A stretch of 64,000 nt of DNA, from assembly GCF_947507565.1 (NCBI RefSeq), contig NC_089183.1:1240001-1304000 (forward strand). Direction: 5' to 3'. The notes beneath the pieces are model-generated. The model saw only the letters and a list, made by a program, of their open reading frames with translations, was not told the DNA's origin and did no database searches. The first letter of the stretch is position 1. Every line of letters begins with the position of its first letter. Position numbers and translations under genes: made by a program. This stretch comes from Oscarella lobularis (Eukaryota > Porifera > Homoscleromorpha > Homosclerophorida > Oscarellidae). Shown here one piece after another: positions 1 to 11,269 of this stretch.

Positions 1-616
1 AAAATACATCATGCACATGTACTACACATAAATATAGGATTCCTCAAACTTCTTTACTCGAGTGTGAAGTAACAAGAAACCTTGCCTCTTATTATATAAT
101 CGTGTTTGACCTTTTAGGCTAATGTTATGTAGCAAATACGATGTCTTAGTAATTTCACTTTAGTGTAAGCACCATTACGCGTTCAATATTGACTAGTAAA
201 CCGAAATTGTGTCATTCTGATGCACGTTTTGTTTAGCACGCTGTTAACAGCAGGAAATAATAGATGCAGACACCCCATTGACAACGACTCTTTGCTACTA
301 CTGTATAGACATCAATGTTTAGTTTGCAAATCTTATTTTGTTTCTTTTATGTAGCCTAGCCTTTAGTTATGACCTGTTTTCAACGTTTTGCAAAAGCCGT
401 CCAAACATGCACAATCTATAAAAATTCCCGCATCATATAATCTTCCGTAAGCTAACGAGAGACAATCTCTTTCTGCACCTGCATCTATTTTTAAACATTT
501 TAAAGTTCGAGTCGTATTTCCACATAACGTTTTTCCCCCCAACATATATGTAATCAAACACGCTAATTATTAATTAATTAATTAATTAAAGGCAACAACA
601 AGTAGGAAATGAAGCA
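1..616. other. Intergenic, no gene resolved
   Basis: AT-rich sequence with only short open frames. A simple AATT tetranucleotide run sits at about 564-589. The 3' end of the minus-strand gene at 617-1865 may reach into this interval, because a possible splice donor occurs at 673, but I could not match a downstream exon in phase. Confidence 0.5.
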
Positions 617-1865
617 CTAATTAGTGCAAAACCTCAACGCCCAACGATCTCTACAGAACTGAAGAATATTTACCTTCTTGAGGCCGCTCTTTTTGGCAAG
701 ATTGACATTTTCGTCACTTACGATTTCAGCAGTTTCCTTCCTGTCTACAGCCTTCGCAGCGTCGCCCATCAAGGTGACTGCTACGTTCTCCAACTCCGTA
801 TAAGTAGCCTCAAACCGATCCTTTGTTTCTTCAAACATGTGCTTCTTCCCTCGCTCTCGCAAATGATTGACAAGTTTGAGGCAGAAGTCCAACGGACGCT
901 TTCGAAAACCAAGCGTGTGTGTTGCTTTGTGAACATAAGCTTCCAGTTTATCATTATCATTTTCGGAGAACTGCGGTATGCTGTCGCCAAACTCAGCATG
1001 GTAATCCAGGAGTAAAACAACATTGGCCTTTTCCTTACATACATTTGATTGTAAGGCGTAGTCTAAAGCGGTTTTTTTCTCCTTGTCTTTCTGATTTATT
1101 ACTTCTGGCAATTTTTTGTCACTAAGAGCGTGTTCAGCTTTTTCACAAAAAAATCGCAGAAGGCTGGGGTGAACGTTAGCCAAAGCAACAGAGTGAAAGA
1201 TGGTTTGCTCCTTTTCCTCGTCGCTAGACGTGAAAAACGTCGCAGATTTTAAGGCAGTGCAGGTTTCTATCCCTGGAAAAAGGAATGTGTTTGTTTTAGG
1301 GGGAAATCAACAAAACAAAAGTCTGCAGGGTTGGCACACAAACGTTGTTTAGAGTTTGAGACTCTAGAGGCCCTGCCCTTTCCCTGTCACTTAATTGCTA
1401 CAGGTGAGAAACAGCACAGAAATTCACGTCGTTTACATATACACAAGTAAACAATGCAAGTGCCCCGCCTTCCATTTCGTTACGTGCACGGCCTCCTACA
1501 AGCCAAAGCATGCAGAGGAGGACATCAGCAAACAAACAAAAGTAGTTATTTTGCACACAGATCCTCGTCAGAACCTTCGACGCCAAGACGCGTACTAACT
1601 ATGTAGTTTGGGAAACTCACATACCGTCTTGTATGAATTTGCTCTCGTCTTCGTTCATGAAGCGTTTGCTGTAAGCGTAATTCTTTTCCAAAGACGTGAA
1701 GAAAATTCGAAAAGCTTTCAGCGAGGTTCCTTCACTGGTCTTCTGTAGTTTTTTGAGTTCTTTAGATATCCAATCGTTTTCATCTAGAGAAAAAGGCTTA
1801 TCAGAACTCGACGGTGGGCCGGAATCGCTAGTATCTGCCATATTGAACTGCAACACAAATCGCAT
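617..1865 (-). CDS. Uncharacterised two-exon protein with an ankyrin-like helix pair
   Basis: Two exons join cleanly in frame. Exon 1 is 1865-1625 (ATG at 1865 or, more likely, at 1841: MADTSDSG) with donor GTATGTGAG. Exon 2 starts at 1272 after a CCAG acceptor. The joined frame is open for about 280 residues. The centre contains an ankyrin-like stretch (KKTALDYAL followed by VVLLLDYHAEFG), but canonical TPLHLA and GAD motifs are absent, so a full ankyrin repeat is not shown. The C-terminal part is charged and helical. The frame either ends at 617 or uses a donor at 673 (AAG|GTAAAT) leading to an unresolved further exon. No function is recognised. Confidence 0.55.
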
Positions 1866-2469
1866 GAACTATATAGAGTAGAGAAATAGCTCTTTTAAGT
1901 CACCTTGCAGCGGAGCAAAGATGGGTGGAGCGCTGTTTACCAGCTTCTTCTACCTCGTGAGCAGTGACACAGGCATGCATACACTCATGGCCAAATTGAA
2001 TAATTAGATTTATCCGGTCTTCCTCGGAAAACTTCCCCTGGGTCCGATCGAAGCATGTAGGCGCTAAGGGACCTAAAAACCGTTTTAACGTACAAGACCA
2101 GGGCTAAAAAAAGCAGCAATGCTGCTGCTGCCATATATACCGTGACCCAGCATGACGTAGAGGGCACCCGGCCGGTTATTCGAACGTCGACTGCGTCCGT
2201 ATTCAGCTCCAAGGATCAGGTACGCTTCGAATGAGTAGACTCTGAACATACGCGCGACAGGACGACGCCCAGGACGGCGACAGTCTGCTCAACTGTAGGG
2301 GAGGGGTTCCCAATTATGGACAGTCCCGGAAGGTCCTCTGTTTGTTCGAGCACTACGATATAAATATCCCACCGTTCGAGCTCCCCCATACCTCATCTTA
2401 GAGCTAAAGGAAAGACGATTCTGCGGTAGGAGTTTCGGGTGTCTGCGACTGCGCATTTGCATGCTGACG
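1866..2469. other. Intergenic with one short membrane-type open frame
   Basis: On the minus strand, 2212-1985 is open for 75 codons and encodes one hydrophobic segment (AAAALLLFLALVLYV). It opens on a TTG immediately after a stop and has no ATG before the hydrophobic part, so it is at best an exon of an unseen gene. Nothing else is recognised. Confidence 0.35.
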
Positions 2470-3168
2470 CAGTGGCGTAGCCAGGATTAAGCGGAGGTAG
2501 GTGCTGAAGTTCGCGCGAAAATTTTTGGACCACGCCCCTTTTCTATTTGGCTATTTAAGGCCTCTAACGAAAAACAGTGCGTAGGCCCAAAGTAACACAA
2601 CAGAGATAGTAACTTCGGATTGTGTACAAAGCTTTCTGGAACGAGTACATATGTAGGCATATTACATAGCATAACTGGCACATAACATTTGAGCTTAATT
2701 ATTAACGCTCATCGAAGGAACGCAGTAAATGAGCACGTTGGGTTTGTCTTCGCTCGCAGCACGCAAACCCAACTGCGAGCTGAAAACGTGTCACTTGATC
2801 ATGCACCCGAGGGGGCCATGCAGGGAAGGGTAACTCTGTGCCACCTTTACTCGGCAGGGGAATCGCTCTTTTGATATATACATGTAATCAGAACACCTAA
2901 AATCTGTGGTGTAAAGGCATAGCCACCAGGTGCCCTATTCCCATTTTTACAGAAAGGACATATTTCCGGGCAGATTAAGGTGTGGTTAGGCAATGTGATT
3001 CCCATAATGCACATGCTGTAGGCACTAACAGAGATCGGACACCGTGCTAAGGGTGTTCGGGGATCACATGATGGCTAACAACGGGCCATCATTATCTAGT
3101 TTAATTATTTTCAGCAAACTTGAGGGGGTGCTCGAGCACCCAAAGCACCCCCCCTGGCTACGCCACTG
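2470..3168. mobile_element. Non-autonomous DNA transposon (MITE-like), 699 bp
   Basis: Perfect 16-bp terminal inverted repeats: CAGTGGCGTAGCCAGG at 2470-2485 and its reverse complement at 3153-3168. The 7-mer CTGACGC lies at 2464-2470 and again at 3170-3176, overlapping or two bases outside the ends, so a target duplication is likely but its exact border is unclear. There is no transposase frame. Subterminal motifs (the GGGCGTGG type near 2530, and a palindromic GGGTGCTCGAGCACCC near 3127-3142) fit a hAT-like or related cut-and-paste family; the family call is tentative. Confidence 0.75.
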
Positions 3169-3176
3169 ACTGACGC

Positions 3177-3630
3177 ACAAAGTTTACCTAACCTAGGCTG
3201 TTTTTACCCAAATGACGACGTGAGCGCTAATGATGGACACCCCGTATCTTCGCCGCACTTCAACGTATACATGCATGCTATATATCAAACGAAAGCTCAG
3301 ACATTCCTCTTTTACATGATTCGCGCGGTAACAATTTTCGTAAAAAATTCGGGCAGAAAACCGCGTTTTTGTAAAGCGGCGAAATATTCTATTACGATCT
3401 ACTTCTTTTGAAGCAACCTTTAGTCAAGTCTATTATCCATGCTAGAAATTTCTTTTCATTATACTAAGAATGTCTTTCCTTGAAATTAGTTGTCAAATTC
3501 AATGGCACCATGCTTGCCTGTATGCTGATTCGCGAGGCCGCAGGTCAATTCTCACTTCAATCTACTTTAGAACACTGCAGACCTAACTTGGCACTAATTT
3601 ATTACGCCTATCCTTCACAACTTGCAACGC
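3177..3630. other. Intergenic, nothing recognised
   Basis: Short open frames only. There are no splice-bounded exons matching neighbouring families and no repeat structure before the palindrome that begins at 3631. Confidence 0.4.
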
Positions 3631-3962
3631 GGAGTGGACAAAGGAAGCTCACTCGCATATCCGGGGCATAGCCAAAACTCTTTCTCCTTTGGCAAAGTAT
3701 TGCGCTACAACAGTGTCAAAAATCAATGGATTAGTGTAGTAATTTTGAATACAGAAAAGTGAACAGTAAACAGTCATTCACAATTGAGTATTCACTATTC
3801 ACTTTTCAGGATCAGTATTCAATATCGAGTATTCACTTTTTAACTGTTCAGTATCACTAATCCATTGATTTTTGACACTGTTGTAGCGCAATACTTTGCC
3901 AAAGGAGAAAGAGTTTTTGGCTATGCCCCCGGATATGCGAGTGAGCTTCCTTTGTCCACTCC
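3631..3962. repeat. Large near-perfect inverted repeat (palindrome) abutting assembly gap
   Basis: Left arm 3631-3736 and right arm 3855-3962 are reverse complements over about 106 bp, differing by only two single-base length changes (a G run and a T run). The spacer of about 118 bp is AT-rich and holds repeated TATTCACTTTT-like words. The right arm runs directly into the N gap, so the palindrome may extend further or may be an assembly fold-back. Confidence 0.85.
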
Positions 3963-4162
3963 NNNNNNNNNNNNNNNNNNNNNNNNNNNNNNNNNNNNNN
4001 NNNNNNNNNNNNNNNNNNNNNNNNNNNNNNNNNNNNNNNNNNNNNNNNNNNNNNNNNNNNNNNNNNNNNNNNNNNNNNNNNNNNNNNNNNNNNNNNNNNN
4101 NNNNNNNNNNNNNNNNNNNNNNNNNNNNNNNNNNNNNNNNNNNNNNNNNNNNNNNNNNNNNN
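3963..4162. other. Assembly gap, exactly 200 N
   Basis: 200 unresolved bases. The gap separates the palindrome from the first visible ankyrin exon, so the start codon and first repeats of the 4163-11269 gene are missing or lie further left. Confidence 0.99.
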
Positions 4163-7100
4163 GTGAGAAGAGCGACGTAAAAATTGTTAAATTACTGATT
4201 GACGCTGAAGCGGATGCCAACAAAGCCGACAAGGTATGAAGTCCTAAATATATTTGGGTTTCTATTTCAACTGCAAAATGTAGGACGGGAGATTTCCTTT
4301 GTTGGTTGCATGTGAGAAAAGTGACGTAGAAATCGTTAAACTACTGATGGACGCTAAAGCGGATGTCAACAAAGCCGACGAGGTATGAAATCAATCGTTT
4401 CTGGGCTTTATTTCAATTGTATAATGTACAAGTAGAGCGGGAAATTTTCTTTGTTGATTGCATGTGAGAAGAGTGCCGTAGAAATTTCTAAACTACTGGT
4501 TGCCAGTGGAACTGATGTCAATAAGAAAGACAAAGTACAGACGCATTAATCACTGCCTTTAAGACTAGATCTATTTTTTCTCAAATGTGATTTCATAACA
4601 TGTAGCTTGGGAGATTTTCTCTGATGGCTGCTTGCGAAAATGGAGACACAGAAATCGTTAAACTCCTGATTGACGCCGGAGTAAATGTTAGGAGAAGAGG
4701 CGAGGTATGTAGCCATAATCATTCTATAAAATTTGATTTTTTAATTGACGTTTTCTAGTTTGGAAGATCTCCTTTGCTGGCTGCATGCGAGAATAGCGTT
4801 GAAATTGTTAAACTGCTGATTGACGTTGGAGCGGACGTCAATGAGGCAGACCAAGTATGTAGCGCCAAATTAATTTGTAAGCATAAATTAATTGTCGAGT
4901 CTACAAAAAGTACGGGAGATTTCCTTTGTTGGCCGCGTGTGAGAAAAGTGACATAGAGATTGTTAAACTGCTCATCCTTACTGGAGCGAAGGTCGAGAAA
5001 GCAGACGAGGTGTTAGTTGTGAATTTTTTAATAAACCTCAATTTTAATAGAAATTGTAACTTTTATTAGAATGAAACCTTTCCTTTGTTGGCTGCTTGTG
5101 AAAGTGAGAAGACTGACGTAAAAATTGTTGAGTTACTGATTGATGCCGGAGCGGAGGTCAGTAGAGCAGACGAGGTTTGTAGCCTAAGTTAATAATTTGA
5201 ATCCTAATTTTTAATGTACGTTTTAACTTTAGTATGAGAGATTCCCTTTGTTGGCTGCGTGTAGAAAGAATGACGTTGAAACTGCTAAACTGTTGATTGA
5301 TGCTGGAGCGGATGTCAAAAAAACGGACAAGGTAGTCATTCAAGTTTTAAAAAAATGCATATAATATTGAAGACCAGTTTGGAACATTTCCTTTGTTGGC
5401 TGCGTGCGAAACGAGTGCTGTAGAATGTGTTAAATTACTGATTGATGCTGGAGTGAATATCACAACGGCATACAAGGTGCAAAGTCGTATATCGTAAAAA
5501 TCGGTGTCAGTAAGTTTTGATTATTCAATTATAGTTGCTTCAGAGATTTCCTTTGGTGTTGGCTGCTTGTCAGAAAAGTGACGTAAACTTTGTTAAAACA
5601 CTGCGTGTAACTGGAGCAGATGTTGATAAAGAAGACAACGATCTATTCAAGTATATTTTTTGAAAGACTCGTCTAATCTTAATTTGAATGTTCACTGTAG
5701 GAAATTTCCTCTGTTGGTAGCTTGTGAAATGAGTGACGTTGAAAGTGTTGAAACTCTAGTAAATGCGGGAGCAGATGTGGATAAGGCAGATGTAGTACGT
5801 TTGCCAGTCATTGTGTTTTGGAATTTTATTTATTAATTTGTCACAATTTCAGTTTGGAATCTTTCCTTTGCTGGTTGCTTGTGAGAAGGGGGATGTTGAA
5901 ATTTTGAAAATGCTGATCCACGCTGGTGCAAACTGTGATAAAGTAGACATGGTATGTAGCGATATTTTAGCATTATACTGTTAAGTCTGTTTTATAATTT
6001 AGTACGGAATATTTCCTTTGCTAACGGCGTGTGAGAAGGGTAATGTTGAATTTACTCAAAGACTGATAAACGCAGGAGCAGATGTCAATAAGCTAGTCGT
6101 GGTATGTGGTCACGTACTATTTTGTGGCACTGGCTTTGAATGAAATTTGGACATTTTAGTATGGAACATTTCCTTGGTTGGTAAAGAGAGAATTTGGTAA
6201 CGTCAGAAATGCAGCAAGCCTACTACTCGACGCTGGAGCAGATGCTAATAAAGCAGACAAGGTATGCATGCATCAGTTTTAACCAAGACTAAGATTAGTT
6301 TAAAACATTAGGTTGGAAAAACTCCTTTGCTAGCGGCATGTGAAAAAGGCAATGACAAAATTGCAAAATTACTTATTGACGCAGGAGCCAATGTTAATAC
6401 GGCAGACAAGGTAAATATTTTGTTATGCCTTTTGTTTTCGTTCAGTTATGTTGACATTTTACAGTATTTGATCGCAGCTTATCTAAAAGGTGACGTTAAA
6501 ATTGTAAAATTACTTATTGACGCAGGGGCAGATGTCAATAACAGGGGCGACGTATGTACTTATACATTGTCTTTTATTGTTGTGACTTTGAAACTTTAGT
6601 TTGACAACGTACCTCTGTTAGCAGCATGTAAAAAGGGCGACGTTGAAATTGCAAAATTACTGATTGATGCTGGAGCGGAGGTCAATGAAGCAGACAAGAT
6701 TTCTAGCCTAAATTACTAATCTGAATCCTAGTTTTTAATGTAGTTCTAACTTTAGTATGAGAGATTTCCTTTGTTGGCTGCGTGTAGGAAGAATGACGTT
6801 GAAACTGCTAAACTATTGATTGATGCTGGAGCGGATGTGACGAAGACGGACAAGGTAATCCTTCTAGTTTTAAAATATGCATGTAATTTAGAAGTCCAGT
6901 TTGGAACATTTCCTTTGTTGGCTGCATGCGAAACGGGTGCTCTAGAATGTGTTAAATTACTGATTGATGCTGGAGTAAATATCGCAAAGGCAAACAAGGT
7001 GCAAAATCGTAAATCGTTTTTTTGATCGTTATCACTAAGTCTTGATTATTCAATTATAGTTGCTTCAGAGATTTCTATTGGTATTGGCCGCTTGTCAGAA

Positions 7101-10100
7101 AAGTGACGTAAACTTTGTTAAATCATTGATTGAAGCTGGATTGGATGTCAATAAAGAAGCCAACGATCGATTAGAGTATATTTTTTGAAAGACTCGTCTA
7201 ATCTAAATTTGAATGTTTACTGTAGGAAATTTCCTCTGTTGGTAGCTTGTGAAAAGAGTGAGGCTGAAATTGTTAAAATTCTAATAGACGCGGGAGCAGA
7301 TGTGGATAAGGCAGATGTAGTACGTTTGCGATTCATTGGATGTTTGGAAATTTTTGTTTATTTAATTTGTCGCGACTGTAGTTTGGAATCTTTCCTTTGC
7401 TGGTTGCTTGTGAGAAGGGGGATGTTGAAATTTTGAAAATGCTGATCCACGCTGGTGCAAACTGTGATAAAGTAGACATGGTATGTTGCGATATTTTAGC
7501 ATTATACTGTTAGGTCTATTATATAATTTAGAACGGAATATTTCCTTTGCTAACGGCGTGCGAGAAGGGTAATGTTGAATTTGCTCAAAGACTGATAAAC
7601 GCTGGAGCAGATGCTGATAAAGCAGAGAAGGTATTTATGCTTTAGTTTTAATCAAGACTAATATGAGTTTTAAACATCAGCTTGGAAAAACTCCTTTGCT
7701 AGCAGCATGTGAAATAGGCAATGCCAAAATTGCAAAATTGCTTATTGACGCAGGAGCAGATGTTCCTAAGGCAGACAAGGTATCTGAGTATTTATCGCTA
7801 TTGTGTTTTTTACCGATAATGCACTTGACGTTTTTTAGAACGGAAAGACTTCGCTGTTTTATGCTTGTTTAAACGGTCATTATTCAATAGGCGTATTGCT
7901 AATGAAGTCTTGTATCAATCATGATGTGAAAATACTTCTTTCAGAGTATAGCGGTAAAACAATATGTATTTCTTAGTCGGACAAATCAATTCTTAGAGTC
8001 ATTCTACGCCGGCACAAATCATCCACAAGTAGTATTTAATAAATTTAGCTTATTTTCCGTCCTGAACTGACTCAGAATTTTCTGTAGAAATATCAACGGA
8101 TGCCGTTAATCTTGTGAAGATGATTCTCACGCGTTCGCCTGTTCTCACAACTCTTCGGAATGAGGTAGAGACCGCATGCAGTTTAATTACAACGAATTCA
8201 ATATTATGAGTGTCGTTTCTGTTTTAGGATGACTACCCTCTTCATGAATCGCCTTGCCCTGTAGAACTTCAACGTATTTTATTTGGTTTTTGGGTTAGTC
8301 TATTCCTCCTGACGAGTTATTTTAAGCAAACAAGTTTGTTAGGTCCAATATCGGTACCGAGAGCTTTACGCGCAAGGCACAACTAAGCCGAACGCAGTTA
8401 AAGTTTGCGTTATTGGAGAAGCTAGAGCAGGGAAAACAACTCTCATAAAATCTTTGCGAAACATCGACTCGGGAGAGGGAGACGATGACCAACGTACAGC
8501 CAGCGTCGACGTCACCACAGCAAAGATTGAATCTGTTGGAGAGCTTGTATTTTTCGATTTTGCAGGCCAGCCGTTCTTTCATAAAACGCACGGGCTTTTT
8601 TTTTCAACGTCTTCAACTATCTTCCTTCTAGTTGTTGACGTTACTTTAGACGATAAGGAGCTAAGAAGATCAAGCCACTACTGGGCATCATTTGTGAAAT
8701 GCAGCGTGTCTCTTTCCGGAAAAGGACATGTTTTAGTGATTGGCAGTAGAAAGGATAAACTCTCTCAGTCTTCTTTGAAAACGGCCGAAACAAATTTGAC
8801 AAGTCTTGTCGCCTATCTCCAGGCTACGTTTGGACAGTGGTTTAATTTTTCTAGTACTCTTTTTGTTTTAAATTGCTGTCAGCGACGCTCAAACGAAATG
8901 AGCTTACTTCGGCAAACTCTTAGTGACGTGAAAATTCTTGCTCTTGAAGTAAACATAGCAAGTAGTAATTTAGAAAGATTTAAAATGTACTTTTAATTAT
9001 TTGTTTAGGCTGCAGACGAAGTTCCAAGCATTGTTGAAACGGCAAAAGAGACTCTATTGCCACTTTTGCGACAATTGGGCTTTACGAAGACATCACTGTT
9101 TAAAACGTTTACTAGTTCTGCTTGGTCTATTGTGTCAAGCAGTCATCGGCTTGCTCAGGGCGTACGAGAAAATGTCATTTTTGTCTTACGGAGGTACGGG
9201 TTTATTTTCGATAGCAACCAGGCAAGTTTATGGTTATTTTGAGGCACGAGCATTTTCTTACATATGCACATTCAGATGAGCAAGCCGGTTTCTGTCCGCT
9301 TTACTAAAGCTTCCGTTTTTAAGAACATTATGTTGGAAACCATCTGTGCTGGCTTATCAGAACAGGTTCAAAGTCTTCTTGTTGAATTTTTACAAGCAAT
9401 TGGAGAAGTGAGAAAAAGCAGTTACTGCATGCATTCATTTACTGTATGTTTAGATTCTTGTTATCGGTGATACCGTTATATTGGATCCTCCTTGGCTCTG
9501 TCAAAACGTTGTTGGTCCTCTTTTGTCGCCTAAGAATTTTTCAATTCATCTTGATTCCTCTTTATCTGGTACAGCCACTAAAGTCAATATTCAAAGTGTC
9601 CTCGAGATATTCAACAAACAGAAGTGGGATGATGTTGATCATACGATCTCTCTTCTGCGTCGTTTGGAAATATGCTATCCAGTTCCCGAGCAAACTGAAA
9701 CGTACCAGTTTCCTGCACTAATTGAGGAGCAGCGCCCATCTCACGCTTGGGGCAAAAAATCTGAAATGACAATCTACGTTGGGCGCCGTCTAATGAGCGA
9801 AGAAATAACCGATATAATAACTCCAGGAACCATGCCATTTATTCAAAGCAGCGTACGGAACGCTCCATGCTTCGTCCGTCAGAGCCCAGCGTTTGGCAAG
9901 GTGGTCTTTTGATCAAAAGAACGATTGACTCTTATTCTGTTGAAGGAATGATCGTATTTCAGGATCGCGAAAAAGCGATCGATTTCATTGTTCGTGGTCC
10001 CGAGCATTCCGAGAAGCAATGTATGAAACACCTACGCGATTTAATGGACGTAGGAATAAAAGTTCTTCTAGTAAAGAGTCCAGGAACGACTCGAACTTTT

Positions 10101-11269
10101 TGGTACATAAGCCGCACTGAACTAGAGGGTCTCAAGGACTTCCCTCTTGCGCACAAATCGCAGACTGTTGAAGAGACGATAAAAATGTCGAAGTATTTGA
10201 ACGCGAAAGTGTACCATAAAGGAATTGAAGACACTTTGAAAGATCTCCTTGCTCTTCCGGACGATCATTTTACTTTTGTTCCTTACAAAGCTCGCTGCAT
10301 CATCTGCAAATGTCTTGATAAGGATACCAAGGGGAGATCGGCATTGGCTGAACGTTTGCCGGGATTTTCGACAGTTGACAGGTATCTGTGCAAAACTTCG
10401 GAGGAATTGATTACTCGTTGGGGTGAAAACCTCGCAGCCTCGACGAACATTTTCGCGGAATGCGCTCGAGCGTCAGGCCTGTTGTATTTGCATATGATTT
10501 TGTATGATTGTGGATCGCTCGAACTTTCTGCTGACGAGGTAAGTGAACACACGTTCTAAGAAGAGATTTAGTTGGCTTCTTTTAGAAACAAGCTGCTAAA
10601 GCAGATTTCAACTTTGTTGAAGCCAGTACTCCGTCTGTTCTAGCAACAAGTACCATTCTGCTGTTATCATAAAATCTTCATTTATGAACATTTTGCAGGG
10701 CAACTCACTCGCTTGACATTAGCTACGCGTACCGACTCCGCTACAGATGCTTTGGACAGTATCTCGACTAGCGCGGATTCAGGTGTGTTTTTGCAGATTA
10801 CCTACAGTGCAACAACACGTAATAAAATTATTTATACCACGATAAGCTTTTACATCGCGCCTTTTGTGGTTTTAACTAAAAGATTTTTCTTTTAGCTGCT
10901 GCTTCACAGCAACAAGACGAAGGTGTGCAACTTTGTCAAATGCTTTAGTTATCAGTCACAATGTGCTTTGCAGATAGCGACTACCTTGATTCGCCGGTGA
11001 CTTCGCGCGAAAGATTCGAAGTCGCTGAGCGCATTCAACCTATCTGGAAACAAATAGGAAGAGTATTGGGACCGGAACCTTTCAAACACTATGAAATTCA
11101 CGCTTTTGGAGAGAAGGAAAACGATCGCGAGCGTGCGCTAGAAATGCTGGAAGCGTGGGCTATGAAGTTCGGCAGCAGAGCTACACGCGGGCAACTTATT
11201 GATGCAATGATGCGCTTCGGCTACTCGACCGAAGTGGCCGAAGTACTTTCTGGTAAAATCTATCTGTGA
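4163..11269 (+). CDS. Ankyrin-array / Roc-COR GTPase / Death-domain protein (DAPK-like without kinase), 5' incomplete
   Basis: From 4163 there are about 25 exons, nearly all 99 bp, each encoding one 33-residue ankyrin repeat (PLLAACE...IVKLLIDAGADVN..D) with phase-0 ends and 50-90 bp introns; examples are 4284-4382, 4436-4534, 5853-5951 and 7681-7779. Next comes a Roc GTPase domain (8340-8948) with Walker A GEARAGKT and DFAGQ, then a COR region (9009-10538, DPPWLCQNVVGPLL). The C-terminal exon 10974-11269 is a Death domain (RIQPIWKQIGRVLG...MLEAWAMKFG). The ankyrin-Roc-COR-Death order matches the C-terminal part of death-associated protein kinases. Oddities: a lost donor after exon 6600-6698 (AT instead of GT), a GC-AG intron at 9222, and a one-base frame change near 9855-9880 inside COR. 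Likely role by family: GTPase-linked death or stress signalling scaffold. The start is lost in the gap. Confidence 0.85.
5150..7779 (+). repeat. Internal block duplication of ankyrin exons and their introns
   Basis: Exons and introns from about 5150 to 6410 recur at about 6674-7779. Matching pairs are 5233/6756, 5378/6900, 5535/7060 (both 116 bp with the same phase-2 end), 5701/7226 (94 bp), 5853/7382, 6003/7532 and 6312/7681. Introns match too, including the unusual GAAAGACTCGTCTAATC word. The second block is about 155 bp shorter because one exon is fused: 7532-7630 starts like 6003 and ends like 6160-6261. Confidence 0.85.

Noticed and set aside
1985-2212. Independent small membrane protein gene
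   Set aside because: No ATG before the hydrophobic part and no exon partner could be joined.
4163-7779. Regularly spaced repeats resembling a CRISPR array
   Set aside because: Repeats are 99-bp ankyrin-coding exons separated by introns with splice sites; eukaryotic DNA.
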